Assembly (NCBI GenBank): GCA_001898225.1
Contig: MKTJ01000072.1
Location: 1-64,000, forward strand
Direction: 5' to 3'
From: Chloroflexi bacterium 54-19
Lineage (GTDB): Bacteria > Chloroflexota > Chloroflexia > Chloroheliales > Chloroheliaceae
Length of the DNA: 64,000 nt
A program made the translations under genes and the position numbers. Positions within the stretch are counted from its first letter, which is position 1. Each line of letters begins with the position of its first letter. Below are positions 16,168-24,414 of this stretch, in pieces. The notes beneath the pieces were generated by a model that was given only the letters and a program-made list of their open reading frames with translations, had not been told where the DNA came from and ran no database searches.

Positions 16168-16935
16168 CTATTTTAAAGCTTGCCAGCCAATATAAATACC
16201 CAGTCCTATTACCAGCCAGGCAAATATTTTTCGCAAGGTTTTATCCGGTATGCGATCGGCAAACTTATTACCAGCCCAGGTTCCGGCTATTCCGGTAACC
16301 ACCAGGGTTGCCGCAAGGTAGGGATCAAAACCGCTTAGCGGCCAGCGCCCGGCCAGCGCCGAAAGAGAATTCAGGGCAATAACCACCAGTGAAGTAGCGG
16401 CGGCGTAGCGCATCGGGAAATCGAGGAGCAGCACCAGGGCCGGGACGATCAGAAAACCGCCGCCCACTCCAAATAGTCCGGTTAAAAACCCCAAACCAAG
16501 GCCTATACTTCCGGCGCGTAGCCAGCGTGCTCTCACGTGCACCAACTTTTCGCTAGCCACAAACCCTAGCTTTGGTGGACGTAACATCAGCCCCGCCACC
16601 GCTATCATCAGAACGGCAAAGCCTCCCAGCGTCACTTTGTCAGGTAGAGTTTTGTTTAACCAGTTGCCTGCCTGCGCCCCCACCAGGCCCAGTAAAGCCA
16701 GCACCAGGGCATAATCTAGGCGTATGGAGTCGCGCTGCCGGCGGTATTTTTGAAAACTGCCGAAAGCCGCAGTCAGACCAACGACTGCCAGGGAGATGGT
16801 AGTAGCGGGACCAACCCGCTGGCCTAAAAGGTAAATTAAGGCCGGTACGGTCAGGATAGAACCCCCTCCTCCTACCAGCCCCAGTAACAGACCGGTAGAA
16901 GCCCCGACCAAAAGCGCCAGAATTAAAGTTTCCAC
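16168..16935 (-). CDS. TSUP/TauE-SafE family sulfur-anion exporter
   Basis: I take the GTG at 16935 as start (255 residues) because longer frames overlap the rhodanese gene. Its ribosome binding site lies in AAAGGTAAAGGGCCGG. The protein has about eight helices and two copies of the family signature: GASTGLLLGLVGGGGSILTV near the N-terminus and GLGFLTGLFGVGGGFLIVPA in the second half. TSUP proteins move sulfite, thiosulfate or organosulfonates across the inner membrane. It is the third gene of the DUF302-rhodanese-TSUP operon, so export of sulfite or thiosulfate made from persulfide is the likely job. The operon promoter at 17933-17961 is overlaid by the ArsR-type operator. Confidence 0.88.
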   Translation of the reverse strand: METLILALLVGASTGLLLGLVGGGGSILTVPALIYLLGQRVGPATTISLAVVGLTAAFGSFQKYRRQRDSIRLDYALVLALLGLVGAQAGNWLNKTLPDKVTLGGFAVLMIAVAGLMLRPPKLGFVASEKLVHVRARWLRAGSIGLGLGFLTGLFGVGGGFLIVPALVLLLDFPMRYAAATSLVVIALNSLSALAGRWPLSGFDPYLAATLVVTGIAGTWAGNKFADRIPDKTLRKIFAWLVIGLGIYIGWQALK

Positions 16936-16951
16936 AAATCGTTCCGGCCCT

Positions 16952-17311
16952 TTACCTTTGAACCGGCAGCCCGGCCAGCAGCCAGCCAACCATCCCGCCT
17001 GCCATGTTTGTAACGCTGTAACCCTGGGCGGCCAGATAAGCGGCAGCCTGCCCGCTGCGATTGCCACTGCGGCAAACGGTAATTATCTCACGATCATTCC
17101 CGCCCAGTTCGTTGAGGCGGCTGGCTAACTGGCCCAGGGGTATAAGCTTGCTGCCAATAATATGGCCCTGGGTATATTCGTAAGGTTCTCGCACGTCGAT
17201 AATTAGCGGTTTTTCCTTTTCAAGCTTCTGGCTGACTTCAAAGGGCCGGGCGCTATTATAAGCGGCTGGTTTGTTAAAAAAGTTAAACACTAAATAATCC
17301 TCTCTTATCAA
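16952..17311 (-). CDS. Single-domain rhodanese sulfurtransferase
   Basis: This 119-residue protein has one rhodanese domain from about residue 30: PLIIDVREPYEYTQGHIIGS, then the active-site loop CRSGNRSG with the persulfide-carrying cysteine, then NMAGGMVGWLLAGLP. It passes sulfane sulfur between thiosulfate or persulfides and acceptors. No signal peptide is present, so it is cytoplasmic. It sits between DUF302 (44 nt upstream) and TSUP (16 nt downstream) on the same strand. The first 25 residues are not part of the family core and may be a short accessory segment. Confidence 0.92.
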   Translation of the reverse strand: MIREDYLVFNFFNKPAAYNSARPFEVSQKLEKEKPLIIDVREPYEYTQGHIIGSKLIPLGQLASRLNELGGNDREIITVCRSGNRSGQAAAYLAAQGYSVTNMAGGMVGWLLAGLPVQR

Positions 17312-17355
17312 TAAGTGGTTTTCAATATATTGGTTTTGGGGTGGGGCAAGCTTTT

Positions 17356-17769
17356 CTATACCGTGCCGGGTAAAGACGCCAGGGCTTTTTGAAGCCTGGA
17401 CTTAGCTTCTCCGGCAACTTCCAGCAGGGCCGGGTTATTCACGATGCCCAGGGCCGTTTCCGGGTCCATCGCTTTAACAACACTACTCTCGCCCTGTTCG
17501 TATACAATCACATTACACGGCAACAAAAGGCCGATTTCCAGTTCCGCACCTAACGCTTTCTCGGCCAGGGGCGGGTTGCAGGCTCCAAGAATGGCATAGT
17601 TGCGAAAATCAATGCCCCTCTTTTCTTTAAGAGTTTGCTTCATATCAATTTCAGTCAGAACCCCAAACCCCTGCTCTTTAAGAGCCGCTTTAGTCCGGGC
17701 CACTGCCTCGGTGAAAGCTAAATTCACTTCCTTACCAAAGCCGTAAGCACCATATTTTAGTTCGTCCAT
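17356..17769 (-). CDS. DUF302 family protein
   Basis: This 137-residue protein matches the DUF302 fold: AVARTKAALKEQGFGVLTEIDMKQTLKEK, then NYAILGACNPPLAEKAL, then LEIGLLLPCNVIVYEQGESSV and a C-terminal helix. The family is found widely beside sulfur-oxidation, rhodanese and TSUP genes; its biochemistry is not established. Two conserved-looking cysteines are present, one in GACNPP and one in LLPCNV. It is the first gene of the minus-strand operon controlled from 17907-17961. A role in handling protein or low-molecular-weight persulfides is an inference from context. Confidence 0.9.
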   Translation of the reverse strand: MDELKYGAYGFGKEVNLAFTEAVARTKAALKEQGFGVLTEIDMKQTLKEKRGIDFRNYAILGACNPPLAEKALGAELEIGLLLPCNVIVYEQGESSVVKAMDPETALGIVNNPALLEVAGEAKSRLQKALASLPGTV

Positions 17770-17906
17770 TATTTATCTATTCTATTCCTTTCTTAATATG
17801 TCTACATAGTAAATATTCAAGTTATCTATACCGCTATTAGCTTCGCAAGTAAACGCCGAAAAGGTTTAACTCAATTCCCTTACGCCTTCTTACTTAACAC
17901 GAAAAA

Positions 17907-17948
17907 CACTTTAGGCTATATTCGTATGTACGAATATAGCCTAAAGTG
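17907..17948. promoter_or_regulatory. ArsR-type operator O1, 20-bp inverted repeat
   Basis: The left arm 17907-17926 (CACTTTAGGCTATATTCGTA) is perfectly repeated inverted at 17929-17948 with a 2-nt centre. The core TATATTCG-N6-CGAATATA (17917-17938) is identical in its half-sites to O2 at 23601-23622. It covers the -10 of the minus-strand promoter, so binding would block the DUF302-rhodanese-TSUP operon. ArsR/SmtB repressors bind such 12-2-12-like sites, and the divergent gene encodes one. Confidence 0.85.
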
Positions 17949-17961
17949 AATAATTTGTCAA
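17933..17961 (-). promoter_or_regulatory. Promoter of the DUF302-rhodanese-TSUP operon
   Basis: On the minus strand, TTGACA (17961-17956), a 17-nt spacer and TATATT (17938-17933) make a near-consensus sigma70 promoter. The O1 operator overlaps the -10 and the expected start point. Confidence 0.8.
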
Positions 17962-18024
17962 GCTTAAACCCAGAGATAGCTTCCTGACTATAGCGCGTAA
18001 AGTAAGGACCAAGTTTGCTTACAT

Positions 18025-18080
18025 TTGTGCAAATAATAAAAATTATGATATAATATTCCAGTAATCATATATAAGAATAT
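18025..18080 (+). promoter_or_regulatory. Promoter of arsR with a spaced operator-like repeat
   Basis: TTGTGC (18025-18030), an 18-nt spacer and TATAAT (18049-18054) precede the repressor gene. ATATTC (18053-18058) and GAATAT (18075-18080) form an inverted pair over the -10 and start region. Their 16-nt spacing differs from the 6-nt spacing within O1 and O2. This may be a weaker autoregulatory site. Confidence 0.55.
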
Positions 18081-18114
18081 TTTTGGGTAAATTTAGTAAT
18101 TCAGAAGTTAGAAA

Positions 18115-18498
18115 ATGAAACAATCCATAACAAACAGCCCTGTGGAAAATCAAGCGGAAATAGCCGATAAAATAAGTGCAAGTGAAATTTACCGCCTGCA
18201 AGCCGAGATTTGCCGGACTCTGTCTGATCCGGTCCGCCTGCAAATCATAGATAATCTAAAGGACGGGGAATGCACAGTGAGCGAGCTTGTAGATAATATT
18301 GGCTTGCGCCAGGCCAATGTGTCCCAGCACCTGGCTGTGCTGCGCCAGGCCGGGCTGGTTCTGACCAGACGCCAGGCAACGACAATTTATTATCGGCTTT
18401 CGTATCCACAAATAGTTGAAGCCTGCCAGATCACCCGGCAAATTCTTATTGACCAGCTCTCCCAGGGCAGCCGCCTGGTGGCTATCAATACCCTCTGA
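18115..18498 (+). CDS. ArsR/SmtB-family repressor, probable sulfur regulator
   Basis: This 127-residue winged-helix repressor has the ArsR core: CRTLSDPVRLQIIDNLKDGE, then CTVSELVDNIGLRQANVSQHLAVLRQAGL as the recognition helix, then the wing TRRQATTIYYRLSYPQIV. Cysteines are C33, C53 and C104. C53 sits where metal-binding ELCVCDL-type ArsR proteins have theirs. A pair such as C53-C104 or C33-C104 could instead form a tetrasulfide, as in the persulfide sensors SqrR and BigR. The surrounding genes and the two matching operators favour sulfane sulfur over metal as the signal. That is inference. The ATG lies 60 bp downstream of its own promoter, followed by a terminator at 18536. Confidence 0.9.
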   Translation: MKQSITNSPVENQAEIADKISASEIYRLQAEICRTLSDPVRLQIIDNLKDGECTVSELVDNIGLRQANVSQHLAVLRQAGLVLTRRQATTIYYRLSYPQIVEACQITRQILIDQLSQGSRLVAINTL

Positions 18499-18846
18499 CA
18501 AAAGCTTTCAGGTTTTTCTTTACTTTTACCTTTTAAACCAAGCTTTAGCTTGGTTGTTTTTACTCAGGTGTTTTTTCGAGCATGGCAGGCTTTGAACTAC
18601 AAAAATTTAGTTGGCTACCACCAGTATTGTTGCTAGTATTTGTTAGGTGAGAAAACCGGGCAATAGCCAGCTAACTTACCCTCTGCCAGTTCCAACAAAT
18701 AATTTAACATAACGGCCAAATAGCTTATCCGTACCGTTAAATACTTCTCGGCGCCATGGAATACCCTATATTTCTACCTGTTTCTGATAGGTTTGATAAT
18801 CGTTCGGTTATTTAGTTTAACGAGCCAGTGCTTTGCCCATCCCCGG
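18499..18846. other. Intergenic region downstream of arsR
   Basis: This contains the arsR terminator at 18536-18561. The rest, between the convergent arsR and PIG-L genes, shows no gene or further structured element that I can support. Confidence 0.5.
18536..18561 (+). terminator. Rho-independent terminator of arsR
   Basis: AACCAAGCT (18536-18544) pairs with AGCTTGGTT (18547-18555), followed by GTTTTTA. The stem is 8-9 bp with a tight loop and sits 38 nt after the arsR stop. Confidence 0.75.
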
Positions 18847-19563
18847 TTAGCCATGAATACCTGGCAGGAATACTCTCGGATCCTCAATCAGGAGGGGAGA
18901 AGCACTCTTGAAGATTTCGGCATAACGCACACCAAGTAAGCGGCCAAAATACTGGTCCTCGGCTTCGTACAGAGTTAACAAACGGTCCCCTTCCACTTTG
19001 AAGATAGACTGGTAAACGTTGAGAGCTTGCCTTTTACGGTTGTACTGCTCGCTGACATCTACGGCAAAAGCGAAATCTGACCAGGCCGGTTCCATTTTGC
19101 AGTGAGGAAAGAAAAGCCGGTCAATCGCCCAGGGTTGCTGTTCCGCCAGGGACTCGCTGCCAGGAACCAGTTCCCACTGGCCGAGCCGGGCCAGAAAGAC
19201 GGCGGCCCGTACCAGCCCGGCAACGGCGGCATGGTCGGGATGGACGCAACCTTCCCCGGTGGTGTAGACCCAGCGAGGGCGGTGCTCCCGGATGAGACTG
19301 GCTAAACGCAGCCGTAATTCACTGGTATCCTGGAGCATGCGGTCCTGAAGCCCCAGTGAAAGCCGCTCTACTCCCAGGATACGGGCCGCTTCCGCGGCTT
19401 GCCTGGCTCTGGTTCCCGGCGGGGCGAATTCGGTTGGTTCGCCATCAGTAAGGTCTATCAATAAAATACGCTGGCCCAGGTCGGCCAGCTTTGCCAGTGT
19501 GCCGCCCATCTGGGCTTCGCCATCATCAGGATGGGCTGAGATTACCAGGGCATCGTAACTCAT
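18847..19563 (-). CDS. PIG-L family deacetylase, BshB1-like
   Basis: This 238-residue LmbE/PIG-L deacetylase has the zinc and catalytic motif AHPDDGEAQMGGTL at residues 10-23 and the second zinc histidine in GCVHPDHAAV (about 110). The C-terminal part YFGRLLGVRYAEIFKSASPLL is characteristic of the BshB1 branch, which deacetylates GlcNAc-malate in bacillithiol synthesis. No bshA or bshC gene is nearby, so the exact substrate is not certain. If it is BshB1, a low-molecular-weight thiol made with its help could accept the persulfides handled by the flanking sulfur operons. Cytoplasmic, monocistronic. Confidence 0.82.
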   Translation of the reverse strand: MSYDALVISAHPDDGEAQMGGTLAKLADLGQRILLIDLTDGEPTEFAPPGTRARQAAEAARILGVERLSLGLQDRMLQDTSELRLRLASLIREHRPRWVYTTGEGCVHPDHAAVAGLVRAAVFLARLGQWELVPGSESLAEQQPWAIDRLFFPHCKMEPAWSDFAFAVDVSEQYNRKRQALNVYQSIFKVEGDRLLTLYEAEDQYFGRLLGVRYAEIFKSASPLLIEDPRVFLPGIHG

Positions 19564-19711
19564 AATTTATCCACTCTTTCAAGGCCTGCTTCTACAAGCC
19601 GGGTGAAGAATAGCCTGGCCTTTTTATCCCGTTCGCCAGGCTTATATTTTTCCTTTACGGTATACCTCTCAGGTTTAAAGAAAACTTAAGCCAAGTGTGA
19701 AAAAACCTTAA

Positions 19712-20217
19712 AGCTTACGTGGTTATGTGCTGACCGCCAAAACTGAAGAAGTGGATAAAATCGTCGGCTTATCGGTTGGGACCGACGATTTTATCACCAA
19801 ACCTTTCAGCCCCCGTGAGTTAATAGCCCGGATCAAAGCCCGGTTACGCCGACCCCGGAACGCAAGTATTAACAGCAGCCAGGGTGTAACGGAAGAAAGC
19901 CTGCCGCCTCCCCGCCAGTTTGGAGAGTTGCAGCTTGATGAAGCCAGGCATGAAGTGGAAAAAGCCGGTTTGGGAATTGGGCTTACCTCTCACGAATTTG
20001 ACCTGCTGGCAACCCTGACCCGCCATCCGGGCCGGGTCTTCACCCGCAACCAACTCCTTGAGCAGGTCTGGGGTGACGAATACTATGACGACCACGTGGT
20101 GGACGTCCATATTGCCAATCTATGAAAAAAAATTGAGGACGACTCTGCTCACCCGGAATATATTGAAACCATCCGAGGAGTAAGTTACCGGTTTAATCGG
20201 AAAGCCGGGACCACGCT
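19712..20217 (+). pseudogene. Decayed OmpR-family response regulator, paralogue of 13838-14590
   Basis: The first 70 codons, with the phospho-acceptor Asp, are absent. Homology starts at TACGTGGTTATG, matching YIIM in the intact copy, and is broken at once by a 2-nt (TG) insertion before CTGACC. The rest reads EEVDKIVGLSVGTDDFITKP, RIKARLRRPRN and TRHPGRVFTRNQLLEQVWG, to HIANL. There a TGA (20123-20125) replaces the expected CGA arginine codon, after which the same frame continues KKIEDD to YIETIRGVSYRFN. Three independent lesions make it non-functional. Confidence 0.88.
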
Positions 20218-20749
20218 ATGAGGGTCGCCAGGATACCTTCAAGAGTGCGTTTGCCAAAGCTCCACAGCCCACCAGGTCACTCTGAATCTGCGGCCAGTAA
20301 ATCCAGTGGAAATTGCCAGGATAGCGGTTGAACGGATGGTTAAGGGATTTAAAGCGAAAGGTTTAGAATTTACCTCCGAATTACCATCCAATTTGCCGCC
20401 GGTAAAGGCCGATTCCGACCGGGCTATCCAGGTGCTTACCAATCTGCTGGCTAACGCTCTCCGCTACACTCCTGCGCCCGGTGCAGTAAAACTAAAGTTG
20501 AGGGCCACGTCACACGCGGTTGAATTTTGCGTCACTGATAGCTGTATTGGGCTTAACTCGGACCAGCAAAGCCGGGTTTTTAAGCGATTTTACCGGGCGG
20601 ATAAATCGCACAGCCGGGCGCTGGGCGGTTCGGGGATCGGTTTAACCATCGCCAGGGTGCTCCTTGAGGCGATGGACGGCCGATTAGATGTTACCTCGCC
20701 GGGGCTAGGCCTGGGGGCCACCTTCAGCTTTACCCTTCCGCTGAGCTGA
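20218..20749 (+). pseudogene. Decayed sensor kinase, paralogue of 14587-15780
   Basis: An ATG start overlaps the regulator's stop, as in the intact pair, but the sensor, HAMP and HisKA regions are deleted. After about 20 codons the frame resumes at TLNLRPVNPVEIARIAVERM in another frame. The ATPase domain is readable (ELPSNLPPVKADSDRAIQVL, NLLANALRYTP, GGSGIGLTIARVLLEAMDG), but the G1 box DTGLG has become DSCIG. Without the phospho-histidine and an intact G1 box it cannot work as a kinase. Confidence 0.88.
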
Positions 20750-21012
20750 ATATTTTATAACTTCCTTTTTTATATTCCTCCTGCTCTTCCCTCTATTTAT
20801 ATAGTTTGCCACCCCGGCCTACCCCTTCTTTTAAATTAACCCCAGCCATTCTTGACCAAATCTTGATCTAAACCTCAAAGAGTCTTGACCTTCTGGTGGG
20901 ATACTAAAAGTGCCAGGAGAAAAGATGAGAGTTAGAAACTCCTGAGAAGTGAAGAACTGAACCTGGCGGGAGGCAATGCCCGCCAGACTTACCTATTTGA
21001 AAGAGGTTTGCA

Positions 21013-21726
21013 ATGAAAAGGCAAATGAAAGTGTGGCTGGGAGCTTTCGCCCTGGTTGTAATTGGCGGGTTGCTTGCCGTGATGCTCGCAAGTGCTACTC
21101 CCGGCACGGCTGCCGCCTACAATGAGCCGGGCCGAATTTTAGCCCAGACCACTACAACCACTCCCACCACGGCCGCTCAACCGGGCTATGGACCGGGACC
21201 GGGGTACAACAACTGTTATTGCCAGGGAGATGAAAACTTTAGTGGTCCAGGAATGGGTATGATGAACGGTTACGGTCGGGGCGGAATGGGCCGGGGTGGT
21301 GGCGCAGGCGTAGCAACAACGGCGACCGGGCCGTTAAGCGATGCGACCAAAGCCTTCTTGACCGAAGCCATTCAGGACGAGTACCAGAACCGGGCCTTGT
21401 ACCAGGCGGTTATTGATAAATTCGGGCAGGTGCTTCCTTTCACTAACATAGTTCGTTCCGAAAGTAACCACGTGGCTGTCCTTACCCGGTTGTTTACCAA
21501 TCACGGCCTGACCGTACCGGTCGATAGCTACGCTGGACAGGTGCAAGCACCGGCCACTCTGTCAGAAGCTTTCCAACTGGCTATCCAGAGTGAAAAGGAT
21601 AACGTTGCTATGTACGACCGCTTCCTTCCGACTGTTACTGAGCCGGATGTAGTCCGGGTATTCACCCAGTTAAGGAATGTCTCCAACAATATGCACCTGC
21701 GCTCCTTTGAGTATTACAACAAATAG
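21013..21726 (+). CDS. Secreted DUF2202 (ferritin-like) protein
   Basis: This 237-residue protein has a signal peptide or anchor at residues 8-32. A low-complexity Thr/Gly/Met-rich segment (about 38-100) includes NNCYCQGDE with two cysteines and GMGMMNGYGRGGMGRGGG. Residues 105-237 form a DUF2202 four-helix bundle of the ferritin-like superfamily. Candidate metal ligands are in AIQDEYQNRALYQAV, RSESNHVAVLTRL, QSEKDNVAMY and NNMHLRSFEYY. The biochemical role of DUF2202 is not established; metal or redox functions are assumed. AAAGAGG precedes the start. It lies directly after the decayed two-component pair, and the intact kinase's Met-rich loop resembles its Met/Gly segment. A terminator hairpin follows. 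Confidence 0.82.
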   Translation: MKRQMKVWLGAFALVVIGGLLAVMLASATPGTAAAYNEPGRILAQTTTTTPTTAAQPGYGPGPGYNNCYCQGDENFSGPGMGMMNGYGRGGMGRGGGAGVATTATGPLSDATKAFLTEAIQDEYQNRALYQAVIDKFGQVLPFTNIVRSESNHVAVLTRLFTNHGLTVPVDSYAGQVQAPATLSEAFQLAIQSEKDNVAMYDRFLPTVTEPDVVRVFTQLRNVSNNMHLRSFEYYNK

Positions 21727-21736
21727 CCAGGTCATT

Positions 21737-21785
21737 AAACCAGGCTGGACTGGGCTTGTGATTCCAATCCAGTCCAGCCTGGTTT
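21737..21785 (+). terminator. Long hairpin after the DUF2202 gene
   Basis: AAACCAGGCTGGACTGG (21737-21753) pairs perfectly over 17 bp with CCAGTCCAGCCTGGTTT (21769-21785), loop 15 nt. The T-tract is short (TTT, then CAACCTTTTC). Probable terminator. Confidence 0.75.
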
Positions 21786-21851
21786 CAACCTTTTCTTTCG
21801 AGATTTACTCCTAATTATTTAAGTAAGTTTTTAATAAAAGGTAGGCCCACC

Positions 21852-22808
21852 ATGCAACAAGACGTTAAACCCCACCTCACCGTCCTCCCTAAATTAAAAG
21901 TAAAAAATAAGCAGGAGCTTACTCGTGATAAAAGGCGAGTAAGTTTACTACGCCGGTCCGTACAGGTCGGTTTTGCCACCCTTATAGGCTACCATGTTAT
22001 CGGAATATTGGTAGCCGGGGAGAATAGCACCATCACCAATCCCGAAGCCTATTGTCCGTTTGGCGGGTTGGAAACCTTCTATACATTTGTAAGTAGTGGA
22101 GGTCACTTCGTACCGCATACTCACCTTTCCAACCTGGTTGTACTGGTAGCTGTGCTGGTCCTGGCCCTGGTTGCAAAATCGGCCTTTTGCGGCTGGATTT
22201 GCCCGCTTGGAGCTATTCAGGATTGGTTATATAAACTGGGCCGCCTGGTTTTCAGGGCCAAACTTAAATTGCCGGGATTACCCTTAAAAGTAGACCGGCT
22301 AGCCAGAAAATTCAAATACCTGGTGCTGGGGTGGCTGGTCTTTGAAACCGCCCGGACCGGGGTTATGGTCTTCAGGGATTATGACCCTTACTCTGCCCTG
22401 TTGAACCTTGGTAAAGAAGTTGCGCTGGGAGGGCTGATTATTCTTGGCGTGACAGTAGCGCTGGCCCTTTTCGTGGAGCGGCCCTGGTGCAGCTACGCCT
22501 GCCCGTTAGGAGCGGCAATCGGGTTAACCGGTTACCTGAGCCTCTTAAAAATCCGGCGCGACGAAGCAACCTGTCTTAAAGGCTGCACCCTCTGCAACAA
22601 AGCTTGCCCGTCGGGCCTGGAGGTTAAAAAGTTCAAGACGATTAGTAGCCCTGATTGTGTCAATTGTATGAGCTGTGTGGCCGGTTGCCCGACCGGGGCG
22701 CTGGCCGTCCGCCTGCCTGTCCTGACTATAAACCATATCAAAAAGACTTCACCTGAAGGTTCGTTAGCAGCTAGCAGCATTATTCAGAGTGAGAACAGGG
22801 AACAGTAA
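21852..22808 (+). CDS. NapH/RdxA-like membrane polyferredoxin
   Basis: This 318-residue protein has about four membrane helices and two CxxxCP motifs of the NapH/NosR/CcoG group: AFCGWICPLGAIQDW and PWCSYACPLGAAIG. The C-terminal cytoplasmic part binds two 4Fe-4S clusters: CLKGCTLCNKACP and CVNCMSCVAGCPTGAL. Such proteins pass electrons between quinols or ferredoxins and partners across the membrane. The N-terminal motif YCPFGGLETFY is shared by many homologues. It is followed 30 nt downstream by a small anchored protein that is probably its partner. No FMN-binding domain or periplasmic oxidoreductase is adjacent. No sulfur-regulon operator precedes it. Confidence 0.88.
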   Translation: MQQDVKPHLTVLPKLKVKNKQELTRDKRRVSLLRRSVQVGFATLIGYHVIGILVAGENSTITNPEAYCPFGGLETFYTFVSSGGHFVPHTHLSNLVVLVAVLVLALVAKSAFCGWICPLGAIQDWLYKLGRLVFRAKLKLPGLPLKVDRLARKFKYLVLGWLVFETARTGVMVFRDYDPYSALLNLGKEVALGGLIILGVTVALALFVERPWCSYACPLGAAIGLTGYLSLLKIRRDEATCLKGCTLCNKACPSGLEVKKFKTISSPDCVNCMSCVAGCPTGALAVRLPVLTINHIKKTSPEGSLAASSIIQSENREQ

Positions 22809-22838
22809 ATAAACTACACAGGAGAGGAGTTAAAACCT

Positions 22839-23288
22839 ATGGAAGCGCAACTAGGGCGTAAACTATCACCAAAGGTTAATCCCTATATATTCGGGGTTGG
22901 TATAGTAGTAATATTTATGGGGTTAATCCTGGGCGCCCAATTGTTTGGTTTCTGGTCAGCCAGTGGTCGCCTCACTCCTTCCGGCGCCCCGGTACAGTTA
23001 ACGGGTAGTGACCCGGCTGATATCAAGGGGTGGATGAAACTGGAGGACATTAGCGCCTCGTACAAAATACCGCTGGCCGATATTCTTACTGCTTTTAAAC
23101 TGCCGGCCGAAACTCCTGGCAGCATGGAGCTTAAAGACCTTGAAGGCCAGGGCGAAAACTTTTCTGTCACAACCTTACGGAACTGGGTAGCCCAAAAGCT
23201 AGGAAAATCTCTACCTGTTGCCACTCCTGGGTCTAGCCCGGGCGACACTGTAAAGTCCCGCAACGCTAATAAGACGCCGGGCGCTTGA
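22839..23288 (+). CDS. Membrane-anchored partner of the polyferredoxin
   Basis: This 149-residue protein has one membrane helix at about 17-36, then an external or cytosolic domain reading DIKGWMKLEDISASYKIPLA (about 60-80), DILTAFKLPAETPGSMELKD (80-100) and a C-terminal TLRNWVAQKLGK. This GWMxLEDI-xYxIP-xxLxxxLxLP pattern recurs in small proteins linked to 4Fe-4S membrane proteins. I know no assigned function. It follows the polyferredoxin by 30 nt with its own AGGAGAGGAG site, so they form an operon. It may help assemble or dock the redox protein. Confidence 0.75.
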   Translation: MEAQLGRKLSPKVNPYIFGVGIVVIFMGLILGAQLFGFWSASGRLTPSGAPVQLTGSDPADIKGWMKLEDISASYKIPLADILTAFKLPAETPGSMELKDLEGQGENFSVTTLRNWVAQKLGKSLPVATPGSSPGDTVKSRNANKTPGA

Positions 23289-23559
23289 CCGCTTGTTAGT
23301 CCAAACCTTAGTTTTATTGCGGACATGCCCTTAAAATCGTTATTTTGGCCGGTTTGTTATTTATAGATACGAGTATATAGGCTGAGACCTGGCCTTGGCC
23401 TATTTGCTATTTTGTTCTATCAAAATAGCAGGTTTAAGCTTGCCCCTGCCTACGCAGTTTGCTTTAACGTTAATTACAAATATGCCTTACCTAAAGGTAG
23501 GGAAGCGCAATTTCAAACTTTTTGGACCCTGCATTCTCCTATATTTCTCTGACCAAACC

Positions 23560-23588
23560 TTGACAATAGGTTTCTGGCCTGTTATTAT
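23560..23588 (+). promoter_or_regulatory. Promoter of the dsrE2-tusA-pdo operon
   Basis: TTGACA (23560-23565), a 17-nt spacer and TATTAT (23583-23588) form a near-consensus promoter. Operator O2 starts 9 bp downstream, over the expected initial transcribed region. Confidence 0.78.
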
Positions 23589-23597
23589 TCACCCTGT

Positions 23598-23625
23598 TCT
23601 TATATTCGTAGTTGCGAATATAAGA
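23598..23625. promoter_or_regulatory. ArsR-type operator O2
   Basis: The 11-bp arms TCTTATATTCG (23598-23608) and CGAATATAAGA (23615-23625) flank 6 nt. The core TATATTCG-N6-CGAATATA matches O1 upstream of the DUF302 operon exactly in both half-sites and in spacing, which places both operons under one repressor. Confidence 0.83.
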
Positions 23626-23814
23626 AGATAAGACTATAAGTTTTGTAAACTGCTACTGGCTGCTTCTACGGGTCTTTCTAAAAGATAGTTACCTACCTAC
23701 CTAGCCACGTGCCTGCCACCTACCCATTCAAACTTATTGCAGGGCAACGAGTGACTGAAAAACAGCCAGTCGGAATGAATTAATTTATCCTAATTATTAA
23801 GGAGTTATACCCAA

Positions 23815-24414
23815 GTGACCGACACTCTAAACCAGCCGGAAACCTTTGAAGAGCAGATCGAGAGAATTGTTAATGAAAAGGTGACAAAGATCCTGGAGGA
23901 ACGGCTGGTTGACCTTAAAAACCAGTTCGAGGCTCAACCAAAAAAGAAAAAAGGCCGCAAAGTAGCTATTGTCGCTTCTAAAGGAACCCTTGACATGGCC
24001 TACCCGCCTCTGATTCTAGCTACCGCAGCCGCCGCAATGGGGGCTGAAGTAGAAATATTTTTTACTTTTTACGGGCTGAACATCCTCCGCAAGGCTAAAA
24101 ATGCCAACCTTCAGGTAGCCCCTATTGGCAACCCGGCCCTACCGGTCCCCCTGCCCAACCTGCTTGGGATGCTGCCTGGAATGACACCGGCCGCTTCTAA
24201 AATGATGCAAGGCATGTTCAACAAACACAATGTCCATACTATCCCTGAGTTGCTTCAGGAAGCCATAGAACTGGATGTGAAGCTGATCGGCTGCCAGATG
24301 ACCATGGACGTGATGGGCGTCCCCAAAGAGGAATTAGTGGAAGGCGTGGAAATAGGCGGGGCGGCAACCTTTCTCAAGTTTGCCTTTGACGCCGATGTCA
24401 CCCTGTTTATCTAG
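23815..24414 (+). CDS. DsrE2-like sulfur carrier (DsrE/DsrF/TusD-like family)
   Basis: This 199-residue protein starts at GTG after AAGGAG. Residues 1-45 form a charged, coiled-coil-like lead (EEQIERIVNEKVTKILEERL). The DsrE-like fold follows: KVAIVASKGTLDMAYPPLIL, then EVEIFFTFYGLNILRK, then the candidate sulfur-carrying cysteine in LIGCQMTMDVMGVPKEELV, then VEIGGAATFLKFAFDADVTLFI. DsrE2 proteins act with TusA and rhodaneses as cytoplasmic persulfide carriers in sulfur oxidation. It is first in the operon dsrE2-tusA-pdo. Confidence 0.88.
   Translation: MTDTLNQPETFEEQIERIVNEKVTKILEERLVDLKNQFEAQPKKKKGRKVAIVASKGTLDMAYPPLILATAAAAMGAEVEIFFTFYGLNILRKAKNANLQVAPIGNPALPVPLPNLLGMLPGMTPAASKMMQGMFNKHNVHTIPELLQEAIELDVKLIGCQMTMDVMGVPKEELVEGVEIGGAATFLKFAFDADVTLFI

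Larger units (their letters stand above)
23289..23814. other. Regulatory intergenic region of the dsrE2-tusA-pdo operon
   Basis: This is 526 bases with no convincing gene. It contains the promoter 23560-23588 and operator O2 at 23598-23625, followed by a leader of about 190 nt to the first start codon. The leader is unusually long, but I see no strong secondary structure in it. Confidence 0.5.

Noticed and set aside
23395..23631. A 78-residue frame across the dsrE2 promoter and operator
   Set aside because: It runs through the promoter and O2 operator, has no ribosome binding site and no recognisable composition.
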